The position numbers and the translations under genes are program-made. Positions 29,416 through 39,842 of a stretch of 64,000 nt of DNA are shown here, piece by piece. Position 1 is the stretch's first letter; the number at the start of each line of letters is the position of its first letter. The stretch is from Apoderus coryli (lineage: Eukaryota > Arthropoda > Insecta > Coleoptera > Attelabidae): assembly GCA_911728435.2 (NCBI GenBank), contig OU452206.1, positions 13,050,297 to 13,114,296 on the forward strand, given 5' to 3'. Under the pieces are notes generated by a model that was given only the letters and a program-made list of their open reading frames with translations, was not told the DNA's origin and made no database searches.

Positions 29416-32214
29416 ATGAAGCAGTTTAGGTTTGCATTTTACAATGTACGGTCATTAACTAACGGGTTTTCGGATTTCAGGGATCATGTATGTCGGAATA
29501 ATTACGATTGTGTGGGTGTATCGGAGACGTGGTTGTCGGATAATGTTACGAATGATAAGATTAATATTGATAACTTTGTCATTATTAGAAATGATAGACA
29601 TTCAAGGGGAGGTGGAGTCTGTTTTTATATAAGGGTGGGAATATCATTTCGGGTATTGGCTGAAGTTAGGTCTCCTGATTTGGAATGCTTGTGGATTGGA
29701 ATCAAACTTAACAATGTTACATGTGTTTGTGGTGTTTTATATAGAGTTCCTTCCGGTAATCTCACATCATTTTATAATGAATTTGAAAAAATAATTTCGA
29801 AGTATATTGTTACAGATAATTTAATTGTGTGCGGTGGTGATCTAAATATTGATCTGTTAGATATTCATAATAAAAAAACATCAGACTTTCTGAATTGCTT
29901 AAGCTGTTATAACCTAAAGCAGATTATCGATACACCGACTCGAATAACGGATAGATCTGTTACCTTGTTGGATACTATAATTATTTCATGCGATATTGAA
30001 GATCCAGTTTCTGGAACTCGGGATGTGCCTGGAGTTTCGGACCATTTGTTGACCTATTTTAATCTGCCGGTTGTTAATGTCAGGCCTAAATGTAGAACAT
30101 TTCGTTCAAGATGTTTAAATTCAATTGATCATACCTTTTTTAATACTCTACTTGAAAGGACACCATTTGAGGATATTTTGCTCATTGAAGATGTTAATGA
30201 TAAAGTAGCACTTTTTAATTTTTTTATCTTGAATCTGTTTGATACAGTGTGTCCAGAAAAATCTTTTAAAACAAAAAAGTCTAATAAACCATGGATAACC
30301 TTTGCTGTGAAAAAGATGATATCATTGAAAAATAGGGCATTTCAAAAATTCAAGCAAACTAAAGCAGCATCAGATTGGCAAAACTATAAAGATATAAAGA
30401 ATATGTCAACCAATGCTATTGCGCGCGAGAAAAAAGCATATCTAGAGTTTCATATAAATAGGTTTAAAGGTAATACAGGTATCCTTTGGAGAACCCTGAG
30501 TAGATTGGACATTCATAAAAAGGCCTCTCCCACGAGCATTCCTCAAGTACTGGCACACAACCCATCTGAAATAAATAATTACTTTCTGCAACATTCGAGA
30601 TATGTCCCACCTGACAAAGAGCTATTGAATTCTTATCTCCACAATTCTAAGTGTAATTTTGACAATTTACTAGAGTTCTCAACTGTAAGTGTGGATACTG
30701 TCAAGAAATATTTGTTCGAGATTAGAACCAATGCTGTTGGTCCCGATAAACTGAATGCTCAGATGCTATTGTTGTGTTGTCCTCGTATTGTACCTGTCTT
30801 GACACATATAATAAATTCTTGTGTTCTTACTAGAACCTTCCCCAATTCTTGGAAAGTTGCTAAAGTCATACCCTTACCGAAAAAGAAAGAGGTTCATGAT
30901 TACAACGATTTACGTCCAATTTCACTTTTGTCACCTGTATCAAAGATACTTGAAAAGATTATCTGCTGCCAAATTAAAACTCATGTTGACAGGTATAATA
31001 TATTGCCGATTCGACAGTCCGGATTTAGGAAAGGCTATAGTTGTACCACTTCCCTCCTGGATATTACGGATGATATATTCCATGATTTGGATAACAAAAA
31101 GAATGCTGCATTGGTGCTAATAGATTTTTCCAAGGCTTTTGATAGAATTAGTTATGAAATATTGTTTTCAATTTTAAAATTTACTGGATTCTCGAGTGCC
31201 GCTTTAGATTTGTTAAAGAATTATTTTGCCGGAAGGTGTCAATATGTTTTTACAGAGACTGGTATTTCAAGTGTTGCTAATGTTTCTTCTGGTGTGCCAC
31301 AGGGGTCTATACTGGGGCCCCTACTTTTTTCAATATATACTTCTGGCTTATCTACTGTTCTCAAATATGGGAAACTTTACATGTATGCCGACGATAGTCA
31401 ATTTAAGTATTCGTTTCATCATAATGATTTGGTAATGGCTTCAGATAGTATTAATGAGGATCTCAGATCTATTGCCACCTGGTCAAAAAAACATCAACTA
31501 GATATTAATTCAAGTAAGACAAAAGTATTATTATTTGGAAAGGATAGACATTTTATTGAACAAAATCTCGAATTATCACTTAATAATGTGTCTTTAACAT
31601 ACAGTAGTGTGGCCAGAAATTTAGGTTTGCTAATGGATAATGAACTTCGTTTTACGGATCATATATCTGCATGTATAAGCAAAGGATATGCAGCGTTAAA
31701 AATGTTGTATCCACACAGATATATATTGTCGCAATGTGTCAAACTTAAGTTGACGGACTCCTTAGTGTTAAGCAATTTTAATTTTTGTGATGTTATATAT
31801 GGTCCATGTCTTCTGAGGTGTGATAGTGAACGAATTCAGCGTGTTCAAAAATCGTGTCTTAGATATGTGTATGGTATCAGGAAATATGAAAGAATTAGTC
31901 ATAAATTGAAATCTGCGGGCTGGTTGTCGATGGAAGATAGAAGATTTCTGCATGCTTCTTGTCTCTTTCACTCGATAATGATCCATAAGCATCCACCTTA
32001 CCTATATGATAAAATTACGTTTAGATCCGATATCCATAATTTAAATCTTAGACATAAGGGCTTGCTTTCTGCTCCACTGCACAGGACGGAATTATTTAAG
32101 AGGTCATACGCTTACAATGTTTACTCAATTTACAATCAAGTCCCAGGTGAGTTAAAGGACTTACCTATGCTTTCATTTAAATGCAAACTTAGACATCGCT
32201 TACTATTTGGTTGA
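29416..32214 (+). CDS. CR1/jockey-type ORF2 protein: endonuclease plus reverse transcriptase, intact
   Basis: The 932-aa protein of a non-LTR retrotransposon nicks host DNA and copies the element RNA from the nick. The N-terminal APE-type endonuclease covers about residues 1-215: FYNVRSL (Asn), VSETWLSD (Glu), RGGGVCFYIR, CGGDLNIDLLD and VPGVSDHLLTYF (SDH). A linker follows, and the polymerase occupies about residues 435-720: [83 protein letters not shown] and MYADDSQF (the YADD box), then INSSKTKVLLFG and ARNLGLLMDNELRFTDHIS. The C-terminal region has RIQRVQKSCLRYVYGIRKYE and a YAYNVYSIYNQVP end. There is no RNase H domain. It is uninterrupted, with all catalytic motifs present. It is the parent type for the relics at 6441, 8318 and 13550. 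Confidence 0.96.
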   Translation: MKQFRFAFYNVRSLTNGFSDFRDHVCRNNYDCVGVSETWLSDNVTNDKINIDNFVIIRNDRHSRGGGVCFYIRVGISFRVLAEVRSPDLECLWIGIKLNNVTCVCGVLYRVPSGNLTSFYNEFEKIISKYIVTDNLIVCGGDLNIDLLDIHNKKTSDFLNCLSCYNLKQIIDTPTRITDRSVTLLDTIIISCDIEDPVSGTRDVPGVSDHLLTYFNLPVVNVRPKCRTFRSRCLNSIDHTFFNTLLERTPFEDILLIEDVNDKVALFNFFILNLFDTVCPEKSFKTKKSNKPWITFAVKKMISLKNRAFQKFKQTKAASDWQNYKDIKNMSTNAIAREKKAYLEFHINRFKGNTGILWRTLSRLDIHKKASPTSIPQVLAHNPSEINNYFLQHSRYVPPDKELLNSYLHNSKCNFDNLLEFSTVSVDTVKKYLFEIRTNAVGPDKLNAQMLLLCCPRIVPVLTHIINSCVLTRTFPNSWKVAKVIPLPKKKEVHDYNDLRPISLLSPVSKILEKIICCQIKTHVDRYNILPIRQSGFRKGYSCTTSLLDITDDIFHDLDNKKNAALVLIDFSKAFDRISYEILFSILKFTGFSSAALDLLKNYFAGRCQYVFTETGISSVANVSSGVPQGSILGPLLFSIYTSGLSTVLKYGKLYMYADDSQFKYSFHHNDLVMASDSINEDLRSIATWSKKHQLDINSSKTKVLLFGKDRHFIEQNLELSLNNVSLTYSSVARNLGLLMDNELRFTDHISACISKGYAALKMLYPHRYILSQCVKLKLTDSLVLSNFNFCDVIYGPCLLRCDSERIQRVQKSCLRYVYGIRKYERISHKLKSAGWLSMEDRRFLHASCLFHSIMIHKHPPYLYDKITFRSDIHNLNLRHKGLLSAPLHRTELFKRSYAYNVYSIYNQVPGELKDLPMLSFKCKLRHRLLFG

Positions 32215-32317
32215 GTCAGACTTTTAGGAATGGTTTTTAATCCTTATCTCATCATCTCATCTCGTCTTCTAATCTATTTTTTTTTCTTCTAATATTCATA
32301 TATAGGTATAATATATT

Positions 32318-32450
32318 ACACAGGCCAACACACATTTTGGTGCCTGCGATTTTTTAACTGTTCCTGAGTAATTTTTGGATGCAGAATGTAAAAAGGTTCT
32401 CAGATTTTGTCTATCAGATCTAGTTTTTGAGATTTTTTTAAAAATTGTGT
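32318..32450 (+). repeat. Terminal inverted repeat, left
   Basis: This pairs imperfectly with 34605-34731. The best-conserved blocks are acacaggccaaca, tttggtgcc, tctatcag and tctagttt..gagat. Confidence 0.8.
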
Positions 32451-32531
32451 ATATAATTTACGTTATAACTGTTATAATATATAATATTACTATTGACAGT
32501 TAAAAAAAACAAAGACACATGGATTTAAGTA

Positions 32532-32537
32532 TTTATT
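32532..32537 (-). terminator. Poly(A) signal for the 566-aa gene
   Basis: AATAAA on the minus strand, about 35 nt past the stop codon at 32571-32573. Confidence 0.6.
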
Positions 32538-32570
32538 GCAAAAACTTAATTTACATAATTACATTAGTCA

Positions 32571-34271
32571 CTAATCACATAAAAATTTTCTTTTATACGA
32601 TTTTCTAGAATGGAGTTTACTAGGGCAGTCTCGCTGAAGGCTCCAGCAGTAGTCCGCCATCATGTGGCTATCCCATCGTCCTTGATAACGATCTTCCATA
32701 GTTTTAATATCCTGGTGGAATCTTTCCCCCTGTTCTTCACTACAATCACCTAAGTTTTCTGGAAAACGATCTAGGTGGCTGTGGAGGTAGTGAACTTTTA
32801 TACTCATGTTACAGCCGAGAATATTAAAATTTGAAAGCATAGTTTCCACTAATTCTACGTAATTGTCTGCTTTATGATTGCCAAGAAAATTTTGTACTAC
32901 TTGAACAAATGAACTCCAAGCGTTAGATTCAGTCTCGTTCATTGATGTGGTGAATTGTGGATCTTTAACAAGTTGCCTTATTTGAGGACCATCAAATATA
33001 CCAGCTTTTAGTTTTTCCGTGCTAATGCCAGGAAATTTACGTGACAAATACCCAAAACAATTTCCATCTCGATTTAAGGCCTTCACAAATTGCTTCATTA
33101 GGCCTAGCTTGATATGCAAGGGCGGAAGTAAGATTTTTTCTCTTGAAACCAAAGGTTCGTTGATCACGTTTTGTATTCCTTGAATCATGACATCTCTTGA
33201 AGGCCAATTTTTGTTAACCCAGTGCTCATTTTTAGCTCTGCTGTCCCAAAGGCACAAAAAACAAGGATATTTTGTATAACCACTCTGCTGTCCAAGGAGG
33301 AAGTTAATCATTTTTAAATCAACACAAATTGACCACTGATGTTCTTCGTATTTAATTTTTCTCAAAACTAATGCTATTGTTTCATATTCTTCCTTCATGG
33401 TAGTAGAATGACCAATAGGAATTGAGCCATATTTGTTACCGTTATGTAAAAGAACACATTTTAAACTACGTTTTGAACTGTCAATAAAAAGGCGCCAATC
33501 ATCTGGAGTGTATTCAGGCAAACCCATTTTTTCTAAGAGCCCTTTTATATTGTTACAGAATACCAAGTCATTTTCCTGAGTGAAAAAAGGCAGCAGATCC
33601 TTATCTCTTTTACGATAAAATGTAATATTAGTACCTCGACAAAGTAGATTTTTTTCTTTTAATCTGGATGCAAGTAATTCAGCGGATTCCTTTGAGAGAT
33701 TCAGGTCTCTTATAAGATCGTTTAGTTCTTCTTGATTGAAACACTGCGGAGTTGCTAAATCTGCTTCAAAATCGCTGTCGTTTTCTGATTGAATTCTTTT
33801 AACTTCGTCAGACGTTGATGTTTCTGTATCATCTTCTGTCAGTTTGGGTAGACTGCTGAATGATGGAACGGGTATTTCTTCCGAATGCACTACAGGCCTT
33901 CTTGCAGAATCTAGATCAGGATATGTCCATTTGTGTCTATTGTTTCTATTTATGCCTTTAATATTAACGAGACAAAAATAGCAGTCGTCATGATGGTTCC
34001 GCGGTTCTCTCCAAACCATTGGTACACCAAACTTTAGGCACTTCCTCTTTCCAGTTGTCCACTGTCGCAAATGTTCAACACATGTTTTACATATGAAATG
34101 TGGGGCCCAAGATTTATCTTGATCTCCTAAATGAACGCCAAAATAGGCAAGATAAGCTCTTTTCACAAAGTCAGAAATCCTTTTTCTGCTCTCTTTCAAA
34201 GTGTATTCACCACACACATAACAAAAAACATCGGGATGATTTACACAGGTACGTCTGCTTGTGGATGCCAT
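32571..34271 (-). CDS. 566-aa cysteine-rich putative transposase, intact
   Basis: The sole gene of the surrounding DNA transposon, so most likely its transposase. I know this protein only as a recurring uncharacterised family in insects and other invertebrates. The start MASTSRRTCVNHPDVFCYVC fits the family's usual N-terminus. Cysteine clusters suggest zinc binding: FCYVCGEYT (residues 16-24), FICKTCVEHLRQW (about 60-72) and DDCYFCLV (about 95-102). An acidic linker (about 150-175) follows. The C-terminal two thirds contain DWRLFIDSSKRSLKCVLLHN (about 259-278), WSICVDLKMINFLLGQQ, a CFLCLWDSRAK motif, LPPLHIKLGLMKQFVKAL, GIFDGPQIRQL and EEQGERFHQDIKTMEDRYQG (about 516-535). Acidic residues in the DSSKRS, VDLKM and EQGERFHQD blocks are my candidates for a DDE/D site. 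The protein ends in a basic tail (KSYKRKF). There are no introns, stops or shifts. Confidence 0.8.
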   Translation of the reverse strand: MASTSRRTCVNHPDVFCYVCGEYTLKESRKRISDFVKRAYLAYFGVHLGDQDKSWAPHFICKTCVEHLRQWTTGKRKCLKFGVPMVWREPRNHHDDCYFCLVNIKGINRNNRHKWTYPDLDSARRPVVHSEEIPVPSFSSLPKLTEDDTETSTSDEVKRIQSENDSDFEADLATPQCFNQEELNDLIRDLNLSKESAELLASRLKEKNLLCRGTNITFYRKRDKDLLPFFTQENDLVFCNNIKGLLEKMGLPEYTPDDWRLFIDSSKRSLKCVLLHNGNKYGSIPIGHSTTMKEEYETIALVLRKIKYEEHQWSICVDLKMINFLLGQQSGYTKYPCFLCLWDSRAKNEHWVNKNWPSRDVMIQGIQNVINEPLVSREKILLPPLHIKLGLMKQFVKALNRDGNCFGYLSRKFPGISTEKLKAGIFDGPQIRQLVKDPQFTTSMNETESNAWSSFVQVVQNFLGNHKADNYVELVETMLSNFNILGCNMSIKVHYLHSHLDRFPENLGDCSEEQGERFHQDIKTMEDRYQGRWDSHMMADYCWSLQRDCPSKLHSRKSYKRKFLCD

Positions 34272-34382
34272 TGTTTCAGTTTAGTGTCTTGATACTACAA
34301 AACGACCAAAATTTACACAAAATGATAGCACAACTTTACTTGGGAAAACTCAGTAATATACTAAATCAAGTACAGCCAAGCA

Positions 34383-34491
34383 GGTATAGAAGGATCGGGT
34401 CATAGGCAATTACAGGTATAAAAGTAAGTAAGAGCATTGTATTGAGTAGTTCCTAGTATAGGAACATTGGGTCAGGGACAATTCCAGGTAT
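34383..34491. repeat. Subterminal direct repeat in the 5' region of the 566-aa gene's transposon
   Basis: Two 37-nt degenerate copies (34383-34419 and 34455-34491) share GTATAG.A, GGGTCA.. and CAATT.CAGGTAT. Placed between the gene start and the transposon end, they could be transposase-binding sites or promoter elements. Confidence 0.6.
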
Positions 34492-34604
34492 CCATTTGGC
34501 TAATTAGATTCTGGGAAATTCCTATTTTGACGATTAAGTACATATTTATCTCTTTATTTGTTGTCCTTTATCAGAAAAAAATATATCATTTAACCTGTAA
34601 CGTG

Positions 34605-34731
34605 TATCTCACAAACTAGAGCTGATAGAAAAAATCTGGTGGCATTTTTGGAATCAGCACATTAAAAACATCTAAAATCAGATGTTAGATTTCTGGCACC
34701 AAATTTTTTTTTTCATTTTGTTGGCCTGTGT
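34605..34731 (-). repeat. Terminal inverted repeat, right
   Basis: Inverted partner of 32318-32450. It ends ttggcctgtgt at 34731. Confidence 0.8.
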
Positions 34732-34958
34732 TATTAATGTAGACTTATTAGGTGATACTGTTTTTGTTTTTTCTGTTTGTGTTTTTTTTTTGAAGGATAA
34801 ACATATGTTTATGTCTTTTGTTGATTTTGTTTTTCACAGGGTTAAAATTTATATCAGTACATACTGCCTTTTTAACCCTTTTTGTAGTTCTACATTATTT
34901 AGTTAGTAAGTTTAAGTTGTATAATCTTTTTGTTTTATAGAACTGCAAATAAACTGAT

Positions 34959-34985
<27 letters not shown>

Positions 34986-34989
<4 letters not shown>

Positions 34990-36239
34990 CTACACTAAAC
35001 ATAACTTCTCTGATTCGTGCAATTCTATTTTGCACAAGTCGGTTATTATTTGTAAATATATACCTATCTGGTATATGGTTTTGCATGTAGTTAAATGTTG
35101 TTATGTACTGAATGATTTAGGAAGTTACACGTGTCATAATGAATAGCTGAAAAGGGCTGAGGTTTTATTTGAATAAATGGTTTTTGGAAGTTAGCATATT
35201 ACTTTAACCCAGTCTACATTATGTCTGAATTGTTTTTGGTTGACGTTTAGATTTATTATTAAACATATTAACATACATTATGTAGGTATAGTGTATGTGT
35301 GTGGTAACATTCTCTTGATCTTTTGTCAAAATATTACGACGCAACCCAAGCCAACCCTCACTCTTTATGGATAATTAATTTTTAATTTATTGAAATTGTA
35401 GCCCGTCAGCACATATTGGGTGAGGACGGTAAAAAATCAATTTTCGAATGCCAAATGTGTCAACTTGTGTCATTTAAAAACAATTCTGCCAGATTTAGTT
35501 CATGTGAATAGTAGTAAAATAAAAATAAGTATAAATTAGTAGTTTTTTAAGATAAAATAATGTTTTAATATTTGTTATAATACTGGGGGAGTTAAGTAAA
35601 TTAAATTTATTGGAAAATCAAGTATCTAATAATGTTCCATGTGTAAATTTATTGTGTAATGTATGGATTGAGTTTATGTTTAAATATGCATCTGCACGTG
35701 TTTCGGGTGTAAATATATTTCGGATTAATTACGATATTGTGGAAATAATAAGTACGGGGTGAAGGATAGAGATAATTTCAAAGACATTTTGGCAGCAGAG
35801 CATTGTAAGTTAGTCTGTTGTTTAAGCGAGTAGATTCCATAAGAATAACACATAAATCTGTTTTCTTGTCTAGTAACTTTACTTTAATGAAAAATGTGAC
35901 GATTTGGAAACTATTTTGAAAATGTTTCCCTTCAAAGGAGCATCATCAAAAGTAACCTTCCGCTTAATCTAAATATTTAACTGTATGTAAAAACACATGA
36001 CATATTTTACAATTGTGTGGCTTCGGAGGAGATGTGTAAGAACTTTTACTTGTTTTGGTTAAAGATTAGAGTGAATAAGCGCTATCACGTTTTATATCAG
36101 TTGAATTTATTCCTGGTATTTAAAGAAATACAACCTTGGGGTCATTTTTGCATGTCTAGTAAAGTACGATTTTGTTTTGACTTTATGATATTAAAATCCA
36201 AGATGACGGAAACTTCCAAAATAAACTTTTAAAATACCA
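34986..36239. other. No gene recognised
   Basis: AT-rich. The 71-aa frame at 36017-36232 carries no domain signature. Confidence 0.45.
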
Positions 36240-36365
36240 AAAGTACCTAAATGGGCTGCTCCAAATGTTCCAAATTTCAAATCACCGTTTCTGGTAAACG
36301 TATTTTTTAAATATCCCCAGAGAAGGTCCAAGAAACTGAGATCGGGAGACCTAGCTGGACAAGGT
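36240..36365 (-). pseudogene. Tc1-like transposase scrap
   Basis: On the minus strand, 36290-36360 reads PARSPDLSFLDLLWGYLKNT, the block containing the third catalytic Asp of Tc1-like transposases (usual PRSPDLTPLDFFLWG). It continues FTRNGDLKFG for a few codons. Nothing upstream is recognisable. Confidence 0.75.
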
Positions 36366-39300
36366 TTACGAAATTATACTTATTTTTCATGTATAGTTGT
36401 AGATCGTAGTGGAGTTGTTTAGCTCCTTTAGCCTCTCATCACTTAGACCTAAACAAACATACCTTCGCTTCGCTTTTTGAGACGGCATCTCACCTGATAG
36501 TGTCCTGTGATGTAATGAGCCGTAAACCATTTCTATCCAGTTCGAAAAGCATTTTGCCTTTTGATGCCGACGCGACGGCATAATAAACCTCTTCAATTGG
36601 CTCAGGGTTAGAGTATTCCTTCCTTTTCCCAGAGAAATCCTGTTCTGTTGAGATAGCAGTTGCTTCAAGGACTGTCTGCACTCCCATGCTAGCTTAGAGT
36701 TGAAGGTATATGACTTTATTAATACGGCATTATTAATTCTAGTGCGCAGCGGTGACTTTTGCCAATGGATTCACAGAATCTATAGTTGGTCCCATATATC
36801 CCTGTACCAGTTTTCCCTTCGTGATCCGTCATTATACGGATGTGTTCTCTGCTAGCTTCTGTCCGCCAATCTTCCACGTTTGGTGGTCCTTGACGCCATT
36901 CATCCGTTTAGGTCTTCTAGGTCGCCGGATTTCTATTTCGTCGTCGCATGTGTTTGTCTTATTTCTGCATCTTTCTTGACCAGAACGCTTCCATCTTTAC
37001 GAATAGTTAAAATTGGTTTATTTTTCCAAAGTTTCAAACATAATTTGTATTTAGAAGTCATTGCTATAGCTGAGTTAGCCAGAAAAAAAAATAAATATTT
37101 GGCAACAATTTGAGGCATTTTACCAAACTGACGAATTCCAGCCACTTATTTTATTTTTTTATAGATATCTTAAATCAAATTCTTTTTCATTCGTTGACAC
37201 TGTACATGTATATCTTCATTTTTAAATTCTACACTACATTTTAAATTATCATGTTCGAATGGTCTCCAAAACGCTATATTGCAACAGTTAAAAAAAATTA
37301 AATATACAATTAAAATAGAAAATAGTTATCATATATTACTTACTAAAAATACTTCTTGAACTACGACACTGGAATTAAATATATCGCCTCGACAACTACC
37401 ACAATCCAAGAGATACTGATAATAAAATATCAAGCCGGGATAATAAAAATGGCAATACGCCCAGAGTGCATAATGTGGCACGTTTAAAATACTCATTGTG
37501 ATTAAGCAATTACTTGATCACCTATATATTTCACTGGTTAGATCGTTCGTCTTTCTAATTTGTGATTATATTTAATATTGTTTAGGAATTATTTTAGAAA
37601 TTAGAGATAACATAAGATATGTCTCAAATAATAAACAAATTATATATTTTTACTAACAAGAACTCCGCTAATCACCAAAACTGCCGGAAATAAATCAAGC
37701 TGTAAGTCTTGAAATGACCTGGTAACATAAAATGGTAATACAAACACCAGCGTTTTAAAGCTAATCTTGAAATAACTTGTTGCCTCAATTTAGAGTAATA
37801 AATGGCCATGTCTGTATAACAATATGATACAATTATTCGCGTAATAATGAAAAAAAGGGATGATCTGTTTTTGTTACCAACCGGCAGATAGGTGCTTACA
37901 CGCAATGTATCTCTGTCTCGTTTCCTATATTTCACATTATTATCTGTATAATATCATGAAAAGAAAAAAGAAACCTGCTTTCCATTGGAGTCGCCTGTCA
38001 GCCCCAGGGGAAATCCGGGAAACAACGACTTCTAAATTACAGGAAAAATAATGTTATATTATTTTTATGTTAGCAACTAAAACCCTTTCTTTTTAACACT
38101 TTGCGGACAGAGATTAGAGTTTTGCTGTCGGCCATTTGTGATAGACCCTTTTTCGTTGAGGGAGAAAAAACTGGTGACATATTAAGCATGATTATCTTAA
38201 TTTAATTCCAACCCTCGCAGCTTTTTTAGACAAACATTTACTGACATTGTTCGTACGTAATCCGCCTGATTATTTGAATTTGAAGCATTAAACAAATTAC
38301 TACGCATGAATTAAAAATAATGTGTAGACAAAGTAAACATATAATATCTAAAGAATTGTGGAAGAGGCCTTTAATCAAGGAGTTTTTTTTATTAAATAAA
38401 TACAAATGTTAAAGCTACATTAACAGAGGCTGTCAAAAGCCATCGTACATTTAGGCCACCTTCCCAAAACAATGGAGATTAGAGTAGGATTTATACAAAA
38501 AAAAAAAGGTTTATGAAAAAAAGTTATGTTGGAGTTCGCGACTGGACAAAAATCCATTGTTTTTTTATGCGCCCATTATATATATTATTGGATATGGGAC
38601 ACCGTGACGCCCTCCAACTAGCTTTTGTATATAATAATAAATGTTCGACATTTAATTTACATGAAAATGTTCCGAAAATTTTAAATGTATAGACCACACT
38701 GTAACTCTAACATCTGGTTATCTAAGAGTTGAACAAAGAAAAATGACAAAAATTATATTATTTGTTACCTACTTGTAGACGTATTTATTGCTTTGGTAAA
38801 ACTTATCTCAATAGAAAATAAGATAAATAGAAAACAGACCCTTAAATTTTATGCCTAAAAGGAACATTTGTATACCATCTACTTAAATAATATAAATTAT
38901 CTATAAAATTCACCCAACTATATATACAGGGTAGGACAAAAGTAAATTCTATTGCCCGTGTGTCTTGTTACAATATTCGCGGCGTTGCCAATTGTAGAGA
39001 CGGCGAAAATTAACATTTCTGTTAATAATAATAATTAAAATACCTGATAAGTCCATCTGACTCCCTTTTCGAAACTCCTAAAAGGATATTTTCGTATATT
39101 GAACAACTAAACTAATGACAAAAGCCGCAAATATACTAAAATGTTCAAATATTTTACTCAAATCGGTTATTTTTTACAACAACGACTTCTCGCGTAGTGA
39201 AAAAACTAATTGTTCGAAGAGTCCACCGTTAACTTCACTTTATTTACGCGCTCAATATCTGAACTTCGGATACGTGCAAAAACTCCAGGATGATTGCGGA

Positions 39301-39780
39301 TTTGATCAGCTGCCCCTCGGTTAAAAATTTTACGGTATAAACCTGCCTTTTTATGAGGGATGAGCGAAAACTTCCTGTTAAGCGATTTAAATAAAATAAA
39401 AATGCGTAAATGATATATCTAAAAACCTCCGAAAGATAGACATCATATTGTATGAGAAGGTGGTGAGATCAAAACCACCTCGAACAAATGAGTTTATGAA
39501 AAAAGTACTACAAAATGCAGAATTCGCCTCTTGTTCATATTTAGCCAGTTCCCAGATTTAAATTTGGATGACACGTACAAACTTTCTCTAATGCCATATA
39601 TCCAGCGCCTCTTGTATCCTTTCTATCCTCAAAGCATCAACACTGTCTAAACAAAGAGCATACATCACCTCAGAATATTTGAGGTGTGATAGGACCAATC
39701 TCAATCAAAAATGATATTATAAAAAGTATAACTCAGTATAACTTGGAAATATTGTAGTAATGTTTTTTTTTCAATAAACT
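36366..39780. other. No recognised gene; unidentified minus-strand frames at 36387-36687 and 36933-37145
   Basis: The minus-strand frames at 36387-36668, 36490-36687 and 36933-37145 are less AT-rich than their surroundings and may be coding relics (for example NPEPIEEVYYAVASASKGKM), but I do not recognise a family. A tatacagggtagg phrase near 38923 resembles a lone transposon end. The rest is AT-rich. Confidence 0.4.
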
Positions 39781-39790
39781 TCAGTGTATT

Positions 39791-39842
39791 ATAATATGTA
39801 ACCACACTGATGATGACCATATCTATTATCGAAACATGTCTG
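39791..39842 (+). ncRNA. Hammerhead-like motif
   Basis: CTGATGA (39807-39813) is the exact hammerhead core. GAAAC (39831-39835) follows after 17 nt, and ATGTC after that gives a minimal stem III (A-T, C-G) with C39840 as the expected cleavage nucleotide. Stem I is only 2 bp and stem II is weak, so activity is doubtful. A short CAGTGT/ACACTG hairpin sits just upstream, as in the related motif at 42711-42785. Confidence 0.4.

Larger units (their letters stand above)
32318..34731 (-). mobile_element. Complete DNA transposon of an uncharacterised family, 2414 bp
   Basis: The ends are inverted copies beginning ACACAGGCCAACA, then TTTGGTGCC about 10-20 bp inward. Looser similarity continues for about 130 bp (tttttctatcag, ctctagtttgtgagat). 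TATT flanks both sides (32314-32317 and 34732-34735). If the element starts one base later the duplication would be TTA, so the exact target duplication is 3 or 4 bp. It sits in the 3' UTR of the CR1-like element, which resumes cleanly at 34732. One intact gene on the minus strand fills it. Confidence 0.88.
28817..34985 (+). mobile_element. CR1-like retrotransposon, interrupted by a DNA transposon
   Basis: In order: the end of ORF1 (28817-28975), a ~440-nt spacer, an intact ORF2 (29416-32214), a 3' UTR to 32317, a foreign DNA transposon (32318-34731), and the rest of the 3' UTR ending aaataaactgatt plus at least eight ATT repeats (34945-34985). It is 5' truncated in ORF1. Only the missing 5' end and the UTR insertion appear to separate it from an active element. 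Confidence 0.85.
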
